Shown: positions 32,901 through 42,517 of the stretch, piece after piece
Layout of the letters: every line of letters begins with the position of its first letter
Position numbering within the stretch: position 1 is the stretch's first letter
Assembly: GCA_002917075.1 (NCBI GenBank)
Contig: NTMA01000004.1
Coordinates: 62,001 to 126,000 of the forward strand
Direction of reading: 5' to 3'
DNA: 64,000 nt
Source of the DNA: Hawksworthiomyces lignivorus
Taxonomy: Eukaryota; Ascomycota; Sordariomycetes; Ophiostomatales; Ophiostomataceae
Translations under genes and position numbers: made by a program
The notes under the pieces: model-generated
What the model saw: only the letters and a program-made list of their open reading frames with translations
The model's database searches: none
What the model was told of the DNA's origin: nothing

Positions 32901-35018
32901 GTCTGTTGCACGACGCAAAATAGAAATAAACAAACACTACACAGGCTCGTTTAATCCAGACTCAAAAACCGAGCTACATTCCTCTCATGGTCCTTACAAA
33001 AAGTTATGCATGCCATGCACATATTGTGCCCCATTACAAATAATAAGTAGGTGATGACTGTGCTTCCCTTTCTTTGAATGGAAGAGACAAAAGCATTTCA
33101 AATAATCGTTTCAGACCTCTGAGTTCCTGCTCTTTTATTTTCCTGCAGAAACAGGACCTACATGAAACAAACAAGGCATATGGGAGAGGATACGAGGGAA
33201 ATAAAATCTTTCGGACACATGCGAGAGATGGTCAGTGTTTCTGTGATATGTCCAATATTGCATGTTTGTGCAGATCATATATTACAAGACCACACTTCCA
33301 GAAAAGCTGGTGGATATTCTGGACTTCGCATATTTTCCTGATGAACCCTGGCTTTAACGAAAGAGGGATTCAAAAGTAAAAAGAGCATATTTAGACGCTG
33401 GCACCGAGGATAGCTGCGCAGCACGGAATATATGGTCTTCACAGCCTCTCCCTTACATCGTTATCAGCCAATCGTATTACAGCATTCCAGCCTGCTCCTC
33501 TCCCTTGTTTTGCAACTCTAACGAACTTCTAGGATTTGACAGAATTCTATGGCACCATCATGATCATTTTTCTGCCGCTATAGGAGGACAAATGGCGGGT
33601 CGTGTATGCAATCTACTCGTATAGAATGCCGCACAACATGCGACTCCAGCAGCATTGCGTGAGATAGTTCGGCTGATTTCTACACCGGCTAACTAGCTAC
33701 CGGAGAAGGGTAGAGGAAGACGTAGCATCAAGACATGCAGAAGAAAAGAGCAGGGAGCGGAAGTAAGGAACATGCAACGTAAAAATCGCTATTCCGTACA
33801 TCCCAGAGGATACCATTCAGGGAAACATCGGGCTATAGAGTTGCCGGTGTATTGAGATGTATTTTTTTTGCGAGACATGTGGCCAGACAAGGCTGCCATG
33901 CGCACCTCGGAGAATATTGGGGCTATCGACAGCAATGTAAAATCCATTGCCTTGGTGATAGCTCCGAGCTGCGATTCAGGGCGCCCCCCGGAGCTCACTC
34001 CCACGATATTGGCAAATGTTTTGCTAAATGTCCGTTGACCTATCTGTTGCCGTGCCATCATAGTTGTTTCAAATGAAGTCAATCAAAGGGTAGCGATATC
34101 CATGAAATAAGTCGAATATAATCCAGCCATGCATTTTTTGTTTGATTTATTTTCTGTTTGATCTGTTTACTTCCTACTCTTACCTAGTCTCTCGCTCACT
34201 GCGCTCTTCTCAGTTAATCGTATCCAGCTTTACAAGATGGCCATATTGTTTCTGCAAGTCGTGCCTGGCTATGCTTGTTAATGCAGCTCAATCTAACGAA
34301 ACTGTCATGCGATCAGCCAACTTGCTCATTTGATTTCCTTGCTTATACCCCGACGTCCGCGGGTGCAAGGAGAGAGGTCAGACCTTTAACAACATTTTCG
34401 ACTCTACCCCACAAAGAATTTGCGAATGAAATAAGGAGCAAAGAAGATACGCTCTGAAAGGACGCCTAAATAAAGAAGAAAGGAGGACAGATAACGGCGG
34501 AGAGACTTGAAAGAACGAAATAGACGCGAGACGAGAAGAAACAAAAGAAAGCAAGCGAGACTTCCAACAGCCATCCCCAGCTTTCCCGTTGAATCTAAGG
34601 GCTAAGGGACGACAACAACTGTGAGGACGAAACGAGGGTTAGAAGCGAACTGACCGTCGGTCCCGCGCAGCATCACCCCTTGCTTAGCGGTGTGACTTCT
34701 TCTGCTACGACGCTCATTATTCGGCTAGACCGAGTGATAGAAAAGCTCAGGAGCAAGCAGCATACAGAGAGAAGTTGGAAGAAATTCCACCGAAAAAAAT
34801 TAAGAAATTTGCTGAAAATTAAAAATCGATACAAGAAATAGGACGGTCGATCCGAAATTAGAGAGAAGCAATAAGGGGAAAGGAAGAGAAGTCCTAAAGA
34901 TCTATTGCATCCTAACTCCCCAAACAAAAAAGGCGCCTCAAGTTATACGTGGCTATCTGTCAAAGGATATCGTGACAACTGCAAGGAGGAGGTGTCTCTT
35001 TATTGACCAACTGAAACT
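29927..35018. other. Long gene-free region upstream of wetA
   Basis: About 5.1 kb between the 881-residue gene and wetA, same strand. It includes the 3' UTR of the former and the regulatory region and leader of the latter. No frame longer than about 100 codons and no recognisable product. Two TACTCGTA motifs (32648-32655, 33614-33621). Two matches to the AbaA/TEA site CATTCY lie at 33483-33488 and, on the minus strand, 33623-33628, about 1.4-1.5 kb before the wetA ATG; such 6-mers are expected by chance several times in this length. Confidence 0.5.
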
Positions 35019-38000
35019 ATGACAGCAACATCGGGCGGCCTGATGATGAGCACGGGGCGTGAAACTTCTGGATTGGCTGGCACCTTTTCAGAACAAGGAG
35101 ATGGTGATGGGGCGTACTATGACCGTTTCGACTTCATGGATGAAGATACGAACCACGATGATCTCGGTCCCGAGAGCCATCTGGATGCTCATCTTGTTGA
35201 TGAATCCAACATAAACGGCAGCAGTATAGGAACCGATGACGGCAAGGACAACAATAGCGGCAGCAGCAGCAGCTTGCCAAGAAACGGCAGTAGTACAGCA
35301 ATGACTACGACAGCTGGCGACGGCCAGCAGGCCCTCCTCTCATCCTACCTTGATTCTGTGCAGATGATGGGCATGTCAAGAACCTCGCCTACGTCAACCT
35401 TGGCCATGTCGGAAAGCAAGTCCAACAACGGCAGAGGGAGCACCAACAGCACCACCACCACCACCACCACTACCGCCGCTACCACCTTGGCTGGGGGCCA
35501 ATTTAGTGGAGATCTTTCCTCTCTGTCCAGGATATCCGATTCTTCCAGAGCAAAGGGTTCTCTGGCATCTTCAATTGAGCCGAATGCCTCTTTTTCTATG
35601 ACTCCTGTGTCGACTTTGCCGCCGGGCTTTCCACCCCCTCTGCTCTCCGAGTTGGCCACAGAGGGGACAGACGAGGAAAAGCTCTTCCAGCAACGCCTAT
35701 ATCTGCAACAGATGCAGAGGTTTCGGCAAATTCAGCACTTTCAAAATATGCAGCAGCGCCAAAGCGCTGCTGATATGAATGGGTGCGATGTACCGTCATC
35801 TGTAGACTTGCCAGCTCAGGCTCAGCCGTATCAAGCGAGCCCTTCACTGAGCCAGATGCCAACACTGAACAGTGGAATCCTCCCTCCACAAAATCTCCAA
35901 CATCAGAATTCCCTGCTCTATTATCAAATGCAGCAGGCGGCTAGCGAAGTATCTGATCAAAGGGAAACGGGCCAATCGATGCAGCTGAAACAGACCTTGC
36001 AACAACAACAGCAACAACAACAACAGCGGCAGCCTTCACCACAACGACAGGTACATTCACAAGTACACCAGCAGTCGCACGAACAGAGACCACCACACCC
36101 GCAACAAAGAGTCTCAGCCGTTGTAAATCAGGACGGTCCCGCAGTCATTCAGAATCAGGCTCAGAACAGGAACCATTCTCTCCAAGGGGTGGATGGCCTT
36201 TCTACACAAGCCAGGGGTTCTGTCCCTCCTCGCCCCCAAAGTCAAGAGCAGTTCTATCGCGGCGCCGCCCTCCAGAGCGACGAAGACCTCCTTCGCCTGC
36301 AAGATCTCTCCATTATCCATCCTTCTGAGGACGCGAGCTCCGTGGCTTCGTCTTCTATTACAAGCTCTACAAGCACCGCCACCATAACCGGACGAACGCC
36401 TGCCTCGAACGCTGCTTCACCATCTCGCCCCCATTCCAAAACTCCTTATTTACCCTCCCATCCCCTTTCTCATCCTCACCAGGCTGCATCGCCTTCTCGT
36501 CTCAACCAACATTCTCCTTCTGTCTCTCAAGGCCCCTCTGATCTCTACACCCACCGTCATCTCTCGTCGTCTTGCTCCTCCCTTCCACTTCAAGACGTTT
36601 CTGACCTAGCCGCGCAGGCACACCCTCTCATCTCTCCGCAGAAGCCCAAGACGGCGTCCTCTTCTCCCAAGAAGCCAGGGCGTTTTGAAAACATATATGC
36701 CACGATCCGCAAGGCCACCACAATGCGTCGTTCTCGTGCTTCGGTGATGCAGGACGCTCCACCCCGTACTGTAGACCCCTTGGCGACGCTGCACGACGTG
36801 GCCATCCCCCAGGATAACTTGCAGAATATAAGTCGAACCCAGAAAGGCCACGGCCGCAAGGCCCATCACAGCCGCCACCACAGCAACCAACCACACGACA
36901 TGGACTTTTCTTGCATTGGCAGTTATCCTCCCACGCCTCCTCTGACAGGCACCACATCCTCGCTGTCGTCCACATCCTCAACATCATCAGGTTGCTCCTT
37001 CTCCTCATTTGCAGACGCAGCCAAATTCCACCAGCTAGCTTCACAGTACCAAGGCGATGGCAGCGACAGCATATGTGTCCCGCCCGGAGACTTGACCCCT
37101 TTCGTCTCCGGGCTGATGGATGATCCATTTATGGACAGTGCTGCCTTCTTCAGCAACATCAACCAGAGTGGTCCGCTAGCGGGAGCCGAGCCGGCTCCGA
37201 CTGGGCCTCTAAATGTGGTGCAGGACCAGCAGCAGCAGCAGCTGGAGCAGCAAAGGCGCATGCTTGCTATGCGGCCGCAGAAAGGCCATGATGCGGCCTC
37301 ATCGCTGGCCGTCAGCACGGCGTGCTGGCCTCAGACAAGTCCAGCGGGAATCGGCTCGGGCAATGAAGAGGGAAGAGGCTCGCAGACTGCGGCTGCTATG
37401 GGTCCTATTAATATTCCGACGATTCGCGGAGATGAGCCGCTCGCGTCGCCCAGCGCATACCTGGCCGACGCCACAGCGGCCATCTCCGGCACGTCCATCA
37501 TTGCCGCGGCCAACGCGGCTGCCCACGCCCAATTCCGGGCGGCCGCTGCGATGGCGGCGACGACAAGCGCCCCCATGACGAGAGAGGCGCCCGGCGGCAG
37601 CGAAATGGACACAGACGAGGACTGGTGGCACCAGTCCGTGGTGGAGTCGGCCACCGTGGAGGGCGGCGAGGGCGGCGGCAATGCTGCCCCACGTGCTGGC
37701 CACGGCCAGAATCCGGCAATGAACTTTATGAACGCAGGCAACAACTCTTCGCTGCACCTGGCTCTGCAGGCACAGCAGAACAATGTTCCGTACTTGCGGT
37801 ACGACGGGCTGCAGACCGCCAACTGTGCCGTCGTGGACGCCAATGGCAATCTGTGCTACACTATGCCTGACCTGGCCACCGGCGGGCTCATGATCCACAT
37901 GCCGCCTGGCGCTGTCACGACGCCGTCGCCTCTAGGCGGTCCCGGTGGAGAGATGCCGCACCCAGCTCAGAGCCAGTACTACTTCCCGGGCGTCTCTCAC

Positions 38001-38747
38001 GTGGGGGTGCCGCCGCCGCCGCAGCAGCAGGCCGAGATGGAGTTCCGCCGCGACCACCGCAGCGGCCGCCGGCCCAAGCCCCGCGCTCCTTCCACGGGCG
38101 CGCGGTACCGGCACGACGGCAGCACCGGTGGGCTGCACTCGCCGCGCAAGCGGATGAGCTCCAGCAGCCTGAGCGGCAGCGGCAACGGCGCGGCGTCGAG
38201 CTCGTGCGAGGACCTGTCGCTGTCAGGCGCCAGCGGGCCGGTGCCTAGCACGCCGCACGGCCAGCTCGGAGGCGGCCGCCGCTCGCACTCCATGCATACC
38301 CTTCCGCGGACTTCGCCGTCGCCGGCGTCGGCGGCTATTACGCCTTCGTCCTCGTCGGGTGCCATCCGCAAGCGGCGGTCCGCCAGCACCATGCGGCGCG
38401 TGTCATCGACGCAGGGGCTCATAGCAGCCGCCACGGGCGAGCCCAAGACCCCCAGCCGGCGACGGTCCACGTCGGCCGAGGCGCGTCCGCCGTCGTCCAG
38501 GAACAGCCACAGCAATGGAGGTGGTGGTGGTGGTGGCGGCGGCATCGGCTTTGTCAACTTCACACCAGACGATCACAATATCCTGATGACGGGTGTGGCG
38601 CCTAGCGGGTCGTCCAAGACCAAGGCAAGGCGCGAGCGGGAGCTGCAGGAGAAGACGCGCAAGTTCAGCGAGCAGCTGGTGCAGATAGCGCTAGCCGGAG
38701 GCGATGTGCGGACGCTGGAGGTGGATGGGCTGAAGCTGGGAATGTGA
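35019..38747 (+). CDS. wetA: Developmental regulator WetA (conidial maturation)
   Basis: Intronless, 1242 residues. WetA acts late in conidiation, controlling spore wall maturation and dormancy, downstream of AbaA. The diagnostic part is the C-terminus (about residues 1175-1242): FVNFTPDDHNILMTGVAPSG, then SSKTKARRERELQEKTRKFSEQL, which is the conserved DNA-binding end of the family. A second basic cluster, IRKRRSASTMRRVSS, lies just before it (near 1115-1130). Near the N-terminus, YYDRFDFMDEDT resembles the acidic N-terminal motif of the family. The middle is disordered, Gln/Ser/Pro-rich, with a Gln run near 328-338, short Thr and Gly runs, and SPKKPGRFENIYATIRKATTMRRSRAS near 550. It is more than twice the length of Aspergillus WetA (about 555). 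Start: first ATG, with an in-frame second Met at 9-10. Assignment rests on the C-terminal signature, which I recall rather than searched. Confidence 0.85.
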   Translation: MTATSGGLMMSTGRETSGLAGTFSEQGDGDGAYYDRFDFMDEDTNHDDLGPESHLDAHLVDESNINGSSIGTDDGKDNNSGSSSSLPRNGSSTAMTTTAGDGQQALLSSYLDSVQMMGMSRTSPTSTLAMSESKSNNGRGSTNSTTTTTTTTAATTLAGGQFSGDLSSLSRISDSSRAKGSLASSIEPNASFSMTPVSTLPPGFPPPLLSELATEGTDEEKLFQQRLYLQQMQRFRQIQHFQNMQQRQSAADMNGCDVPSSVDLPAQAQPYQASPSLSQMPTLNSGILPPQNLQHQNSLLYYQMQQAASEVSDQRETGQSMQLKQTLQQQQQQQQQRQPSPQRQVHSQVHQQSHEQRPPHPQQRVSAVVNQDGPAVIQNQAQNRNHSLQGVDGLSTQARGSVPPRPQSQEQFYRGAALQSDEDLLRLQDLSIIHPSEDASSVASSSITSSTSTATITGRTPASNAASPSRPHSKTPYLPSHPLSHPHQAASPSRLNQHSPSVSQGPSDLYTHRHLSSSCSSLPLQDVSDLAAQAHPLISPQKPKTASSSPKKPGRFENIYATIRKATTMRRSRASVMQDAPPRTVDPLATLHDVAIPQDNLQNISRTQKGHGRKAHHSRHHSNQPHDMDFSCIGSYPPTPPLTGTTSSLSSTSSTSSGCSFSSFADAAKFHQLASQYQGDGSDSICVPPGDLTPFVSGLMDDPFMDSAAFFSNINQSGPLAGAEPAPTGPLNVVQDQQQQQLEQQRRMLAMRPQKGHDAASSLAVSTACWPQTSPAGIGSGNEEGRGSQTAAAMGPINIPTIRGDEPLASPSAYLADATAAISGTSIIAAANAAAHAQFRAAAAMAATTSAPMTREAPGGSEMDTDEDWWHQSVVESATVEGGEGGGNAAPRAGHGQNPAMNFMNAGNNSSLHLALQAQQNNVPYLRYDGLQTANCAVVDANGNLCYTMPDLATGGLMIHMPPGAVTTPSPLGGPGGEMPHPAQSQYYFPGVSHVGVPPPPQQQAEMEFRRDHRSGRRPKPRAPSTGARYRHDGSTGGLHSPRKRMSSSSLSGSGNGAASSSCEDLSLSGASGPVPSTPHGQLGGGRRSHSMHTLPRTSPSPASAAITPSSSSGAIRKRRSASTMRRVSSTQGLIAAATGEPKTPSRRRSTSAEARPPSSRNSHSNGGGGGGGGGIGFVNFTPDDHNILMTGVAPSGSSKTKARRERELQEKTRKFSEQLVQIALAGGDVRTLEVDGLKLGM

Positions 38748-40059
38748 CGTGCTTTCCGCGCGTCTTTTCTTTCTTTTTCTTTTTCTCTTTCCTTTTTTTT
38801 CTTCTTCTATTTGGCTCGATGTTCTGTCTCGTGTATTTCGTACCCTTGCATTTTCTGTGCCTCTTTTTGAACGTGTACAACAACCTCTAGAGCTTTTCCT
38901 TTGTATTTATCTTCAGATTTCCTCTTATTTTTGGTTTCCTTCTTAAACTACCTGGTGTAATTGTGGCTTCTCTTCTCTTTCTTTGGGAGGCGTATTGTTT
39001 CCCCCAAGTTAGTTTAATACCTTACAACCATTTCTCTAGACTCGTCGAGGAGAGAGAGATTTGTTAACCTGAGGTTGGAAGATCTTGTATTTCTTTCTTT
39101 TACTATAATGTTTGTGGGATATACGGAATATCAAAAGCGCATAGATAATAATGTCAACTCTACGGCTTGATCAAATTTCCGATATCTACTCATTGATTTA
39201 TCTCAAATTGATAACATGAAATATCTCTTTGACCACTTCACGACGGACAAAGATTTTGGTTTTGAACGGTAATAGTGAATTAATAAAATGAGGACAAAAA
39301 AAAGGCTATTCATGCCTACGCATTTGTGACTAGATATACCGAGTAACATTTTTCTTTGGCTATAATCAAATCCGGCCAAAGTGAGAAAACCCATTTCTCC
39401 CCAAATAGTACAAAAGAAAACCCTTGCAGTAATAGCAAGACTAACCACAGCGTGAGACAAACAAAGAGAAAATTCCCTACTCTTGGTTTTGCTCTTCTGT
39501 GCTACATCTTCGCTAGATAAACAAAAAAAAATCAGAGCCCCTATCTATATTGGTGCGTCCCCCAGTCCAGCTGACGAGCCTGCCTTTTCTTTCGATATAT
39601 ACCGAAGAAAAACCCGCTTGCGATGTCTTCCTAGCGACCATGCAAAAAGAGTATTCGGGGTGAGCCATGTATGGTGTGTGATGAGAGTGTCATAGTGTAG
39701 TATGTACACGGAAAAAAAGGAAAGAAACTTGAAGCGATGTCGAGAGGATGCTGTGTACGAATGGCCGTTTCGTTCGGTTATAACAAGAGGAATATAGCAA
39801 CTTTGGAAAGTTGATTACCTCCGTTTCCTGGACGCCTTGTGATGCTGTGTATAAAGACAAAAAAAGAAAAAAAAATGTTGGAGTCAAGGTGGTGGGTGTC
39901 TCTTAAACCGAGTAAAACTTGTTCCTAGTCGGGAGGTATATCTTTCATAGACATATTGCTATCGGTGATTTCGTATCACGAAATATACAACACTGAACCA
40001 AAGGGGCGACGACATGTGACAATTTATCGTCCTGGTTCGTATTGGCGGTATGGCGACAT
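38748..40059. other. Gene-free region between convergent 3' ends
   Basis: 1.3 kb between wetA (plus) and the TRP-like gene (minus). Begins with a T/C-rich stretch (about 38763-38815), then AT-rich DNA. Presumably both 3' UTRs. No gene or RNA seen. Confidence 0.55.
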
Positions 40060-42517
40060 CTAATGATCATACCCGGCACCACGCTGCCACGGACTGCGAA
40101 AGATTGTTAGTATTTTCTTCATAATATCTCTTGTGGCTTGGTGCAAACATAGATAGGGACGAGCCAACTCACCTGGCATTGTTTTGCGAGCGATATCCAG
40201 CTGGGCTGGCATTGTTTTGTTGCCGGAAGTTAGCCGACAGGTTAGGGTTGGAGCTGTACGGACTCGGCGAACGAATGCTGCCAGGCGCAGGCCCATAGTT
40301 GCTGCCACCACCATATCCGTTATCATAGGATGGTTGGGGTGACGGGCCGCGGCGACCATTATCTGCTGGGAAGAGAGGAATAGACGGGTCAACCGGCGAC
40401 CGGGGCGGCTCGCGGTACATCTGCGACTGCGCGGCGCTGGGAGCAACGTTGGCAGCGGCAAAGTGGCTGGGGTCAGTACGGCGACGCAGCGACTCTGATG
40501 AGATGGATTCGTTGTCATCATCTAGGTCCAGGCCAGGCTTGTAGCCAGCCTTGTCACCGCGAGCGGTGGCAGCCAGGGCGTCCAGCTCAGTTGTCGTGGT
40601 CAGCTGGGTCTGCGACTTCATGAACGAAGCGCGATCGTCGGCCATGAACTGGTAGCGGGTGTCGGGGTCCTTGCGGAAGAAGACCATGGTCGTGGTGACA
40701 ATCAGCATGATCAGAAGAACTAGAGCGAAAACGGCATTCAGAATCCAGAGGACGACACCAACAACACCTGTCACCAGTGGCGGCTGGTCAAAGACATCGC
40801 TGAAGATCAAGAGGAAAATAGCATTGAGGAAGTTGATGACGCAGATGGCAATGTTGAACGAGTTAGTCTTCTTGTCCATCCAGGGACGGAGGACGCTGGC
40901 AGAGATCAGAGCGGCAGCCTCAAGAAGCAGGAAAGCGATAGCCTGCACGGTGCCCTTTGACTGCGCAAAAGCGACAAACATGCCCTTGATCAAGGTGTAG
41001 ACCAGGATAGGAACAATGTAGTAGTACGCGGAAGCGCGGAACTGCACGTAGAGGAAGCCCCACTTGTTGAGCGCCTGGGGGTCGGAGAACAGGATGTAGG
41101 CCGGGTTGCGGTGCATAGCCACAGAGCGACGAGCGATGCGGATGACCTTGGACGCGGCCCAGCCGAGTGTGATCAGCATGCCGAAGAAGAAAAACACGGC
41201 GAGAACGACGATGGCGGGCGAGTCAACCTGGGTGAACTCCCAGAGGCAGAGAATGCACATCTGCGGGAAGCCAATCAGAGTGACGCGGAAAAGAATGCCC
41301 TTGAGCACGGTGAACCAGCCGTTGCGGAACTCAAGGAAGGTGTCGCCCTTGATCCAGCGCTGCTTGGCGGCCAACTCGCAGAAGCCCTTGAAAGCCGCCA
41401 CGCCGATGATGACGAACACAACGAAGATGCAGAAGAAGGTCAGGCCAGTCAGGACGAGGTTGGTAGACTCAATGCCAGCTCGGAACGCCACACGCTGGAT
41501 ACCATAAACGACGTAGCTACCCGAACCGTTGATCTGAATGTTGGCACGCTTGGCAATTGCAGATGCAGCACGGCCGACATGCGAGGCAACGGCGCGCGGC
41601 ATCATAGCAACAGCGCGGGGCATGGCATCAAGAGAACGTGACATGAGTGCGGAGGCGGATTGAGCGAAGTCCATCGACCGCTTCTCAACTTGGACGGAAA
41701 CGGTGGTGAGAGAGTCAAAGAGCTGGGAGGGGGTGCCACCGGTGGCGCGCTGATACCAAGTAAAGATGGTCTGCATGAAACCTACACGGATGATGCCCAT
41801 GCTCCACTGGAAATCTTGGGTCCAAGACTGGACGGCGGGAGGGAGCTTCACACCGGTGAGACCGATCATTGCCTGGGCCTGGAAGTAGCCGAAAAGCGAG
41901 AGAGCGTTGGCGGCGACGTGAGACGCTGCGTTGGAGTGGCCGAGGCCAGACACGACAGCAGACGAAGCGAGAGCCAGACCAGCGACGATGGCAGTAGCCC
42001 ACTTGACGCCGGTAAGGTCAACAGTCTTTCCGTTGGAAATATCGGCCTCCACGCAGGCAACGCTCTGACCTGCCTGGTCTCCTGAGGTCATGTTGATGTA
42101 GACTTTGACAGTAGCATCGAGATCCGGGAAAGTGTAGGCGATACCAGGAATGTTGCTGAGGGCGTCTTTGCTCACGGGGAGGTTGAAGGTCAGAGGAATC
42201 TTGCCAGCGGTCATGGGGCACAAACCAGCCAGTCCAGCATCGCAGGGATCCACAGTCTTGCGGATGATTTGGTAGCCATAGGCGGATATCATGACGTCGA
42301 AGATGACATTGCCCTCGATGGACGAGACCGCTACGATGTCAACATTGGCCGAGTAATTGTTGGGAGTGAAGACAACATCGAAAAGACTGGCTGTGAAACC
42401 CGAGTTCTCCTGGCAGGTATTCAACGAGCTGGACTTCAGCATCTGCTCGGCAGAGGCAGATGAGAAGCAGAGGGCGCCTAGCCCGGCGAAGAGAAGTGAT
42501 CTCGCTGAAGACCACAT
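40060..42517 (-). CDS. TRP-like ion channel / flavin carrier protein (FLC family)
   Basis: Two exons, complement of 40173-42517 and 40060-40093; intron 79 bp; 792 residues. Yeast Flc1-3 and S. pombe Pkd2 are the family; they are ER/plasma-membrane proteins linked to FAD transport, calcium and cell-wall integrity. Residues 1-22 are a signal peptide. A Cys-containing ML-like lumenal domain follows (about 23-185), then the TRP-like membrane domain with roughly nine hydrophobic segments between about 195 and 680, including FCIFVVFVIIGVAAFKGFCEL and MCILCLWEFTQ. The cytosolic tail is Pro/Asn/Ser-rich. The last exon is only 34 bases and adds SPWQRGAGYDH, a typical ending for filamentous-fungal members. 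Without splicing, the frame would end four bases into the intron. The ATG at 42515-42517 fits the signal peptide; the frame is open further upstream without an ATG. Confidence 0.9.

Noticed and set aside
29927..35018. BrlA-type sites upstream of wetA
   Set aside because: Matches to MRAGGGR exist (for example 33363-33369), but the 7-mer is degenerate and expected by chance, and BrlA is essentially a Eurotiomycete regulator, which does not fit the tentative placement.
40060..40521. 153-codon alternative-frame protein at the 3' end of the FLC gene
   Set aside because: Overlaps the main frame out of phase. Only its last residues coincide with the true second exon.
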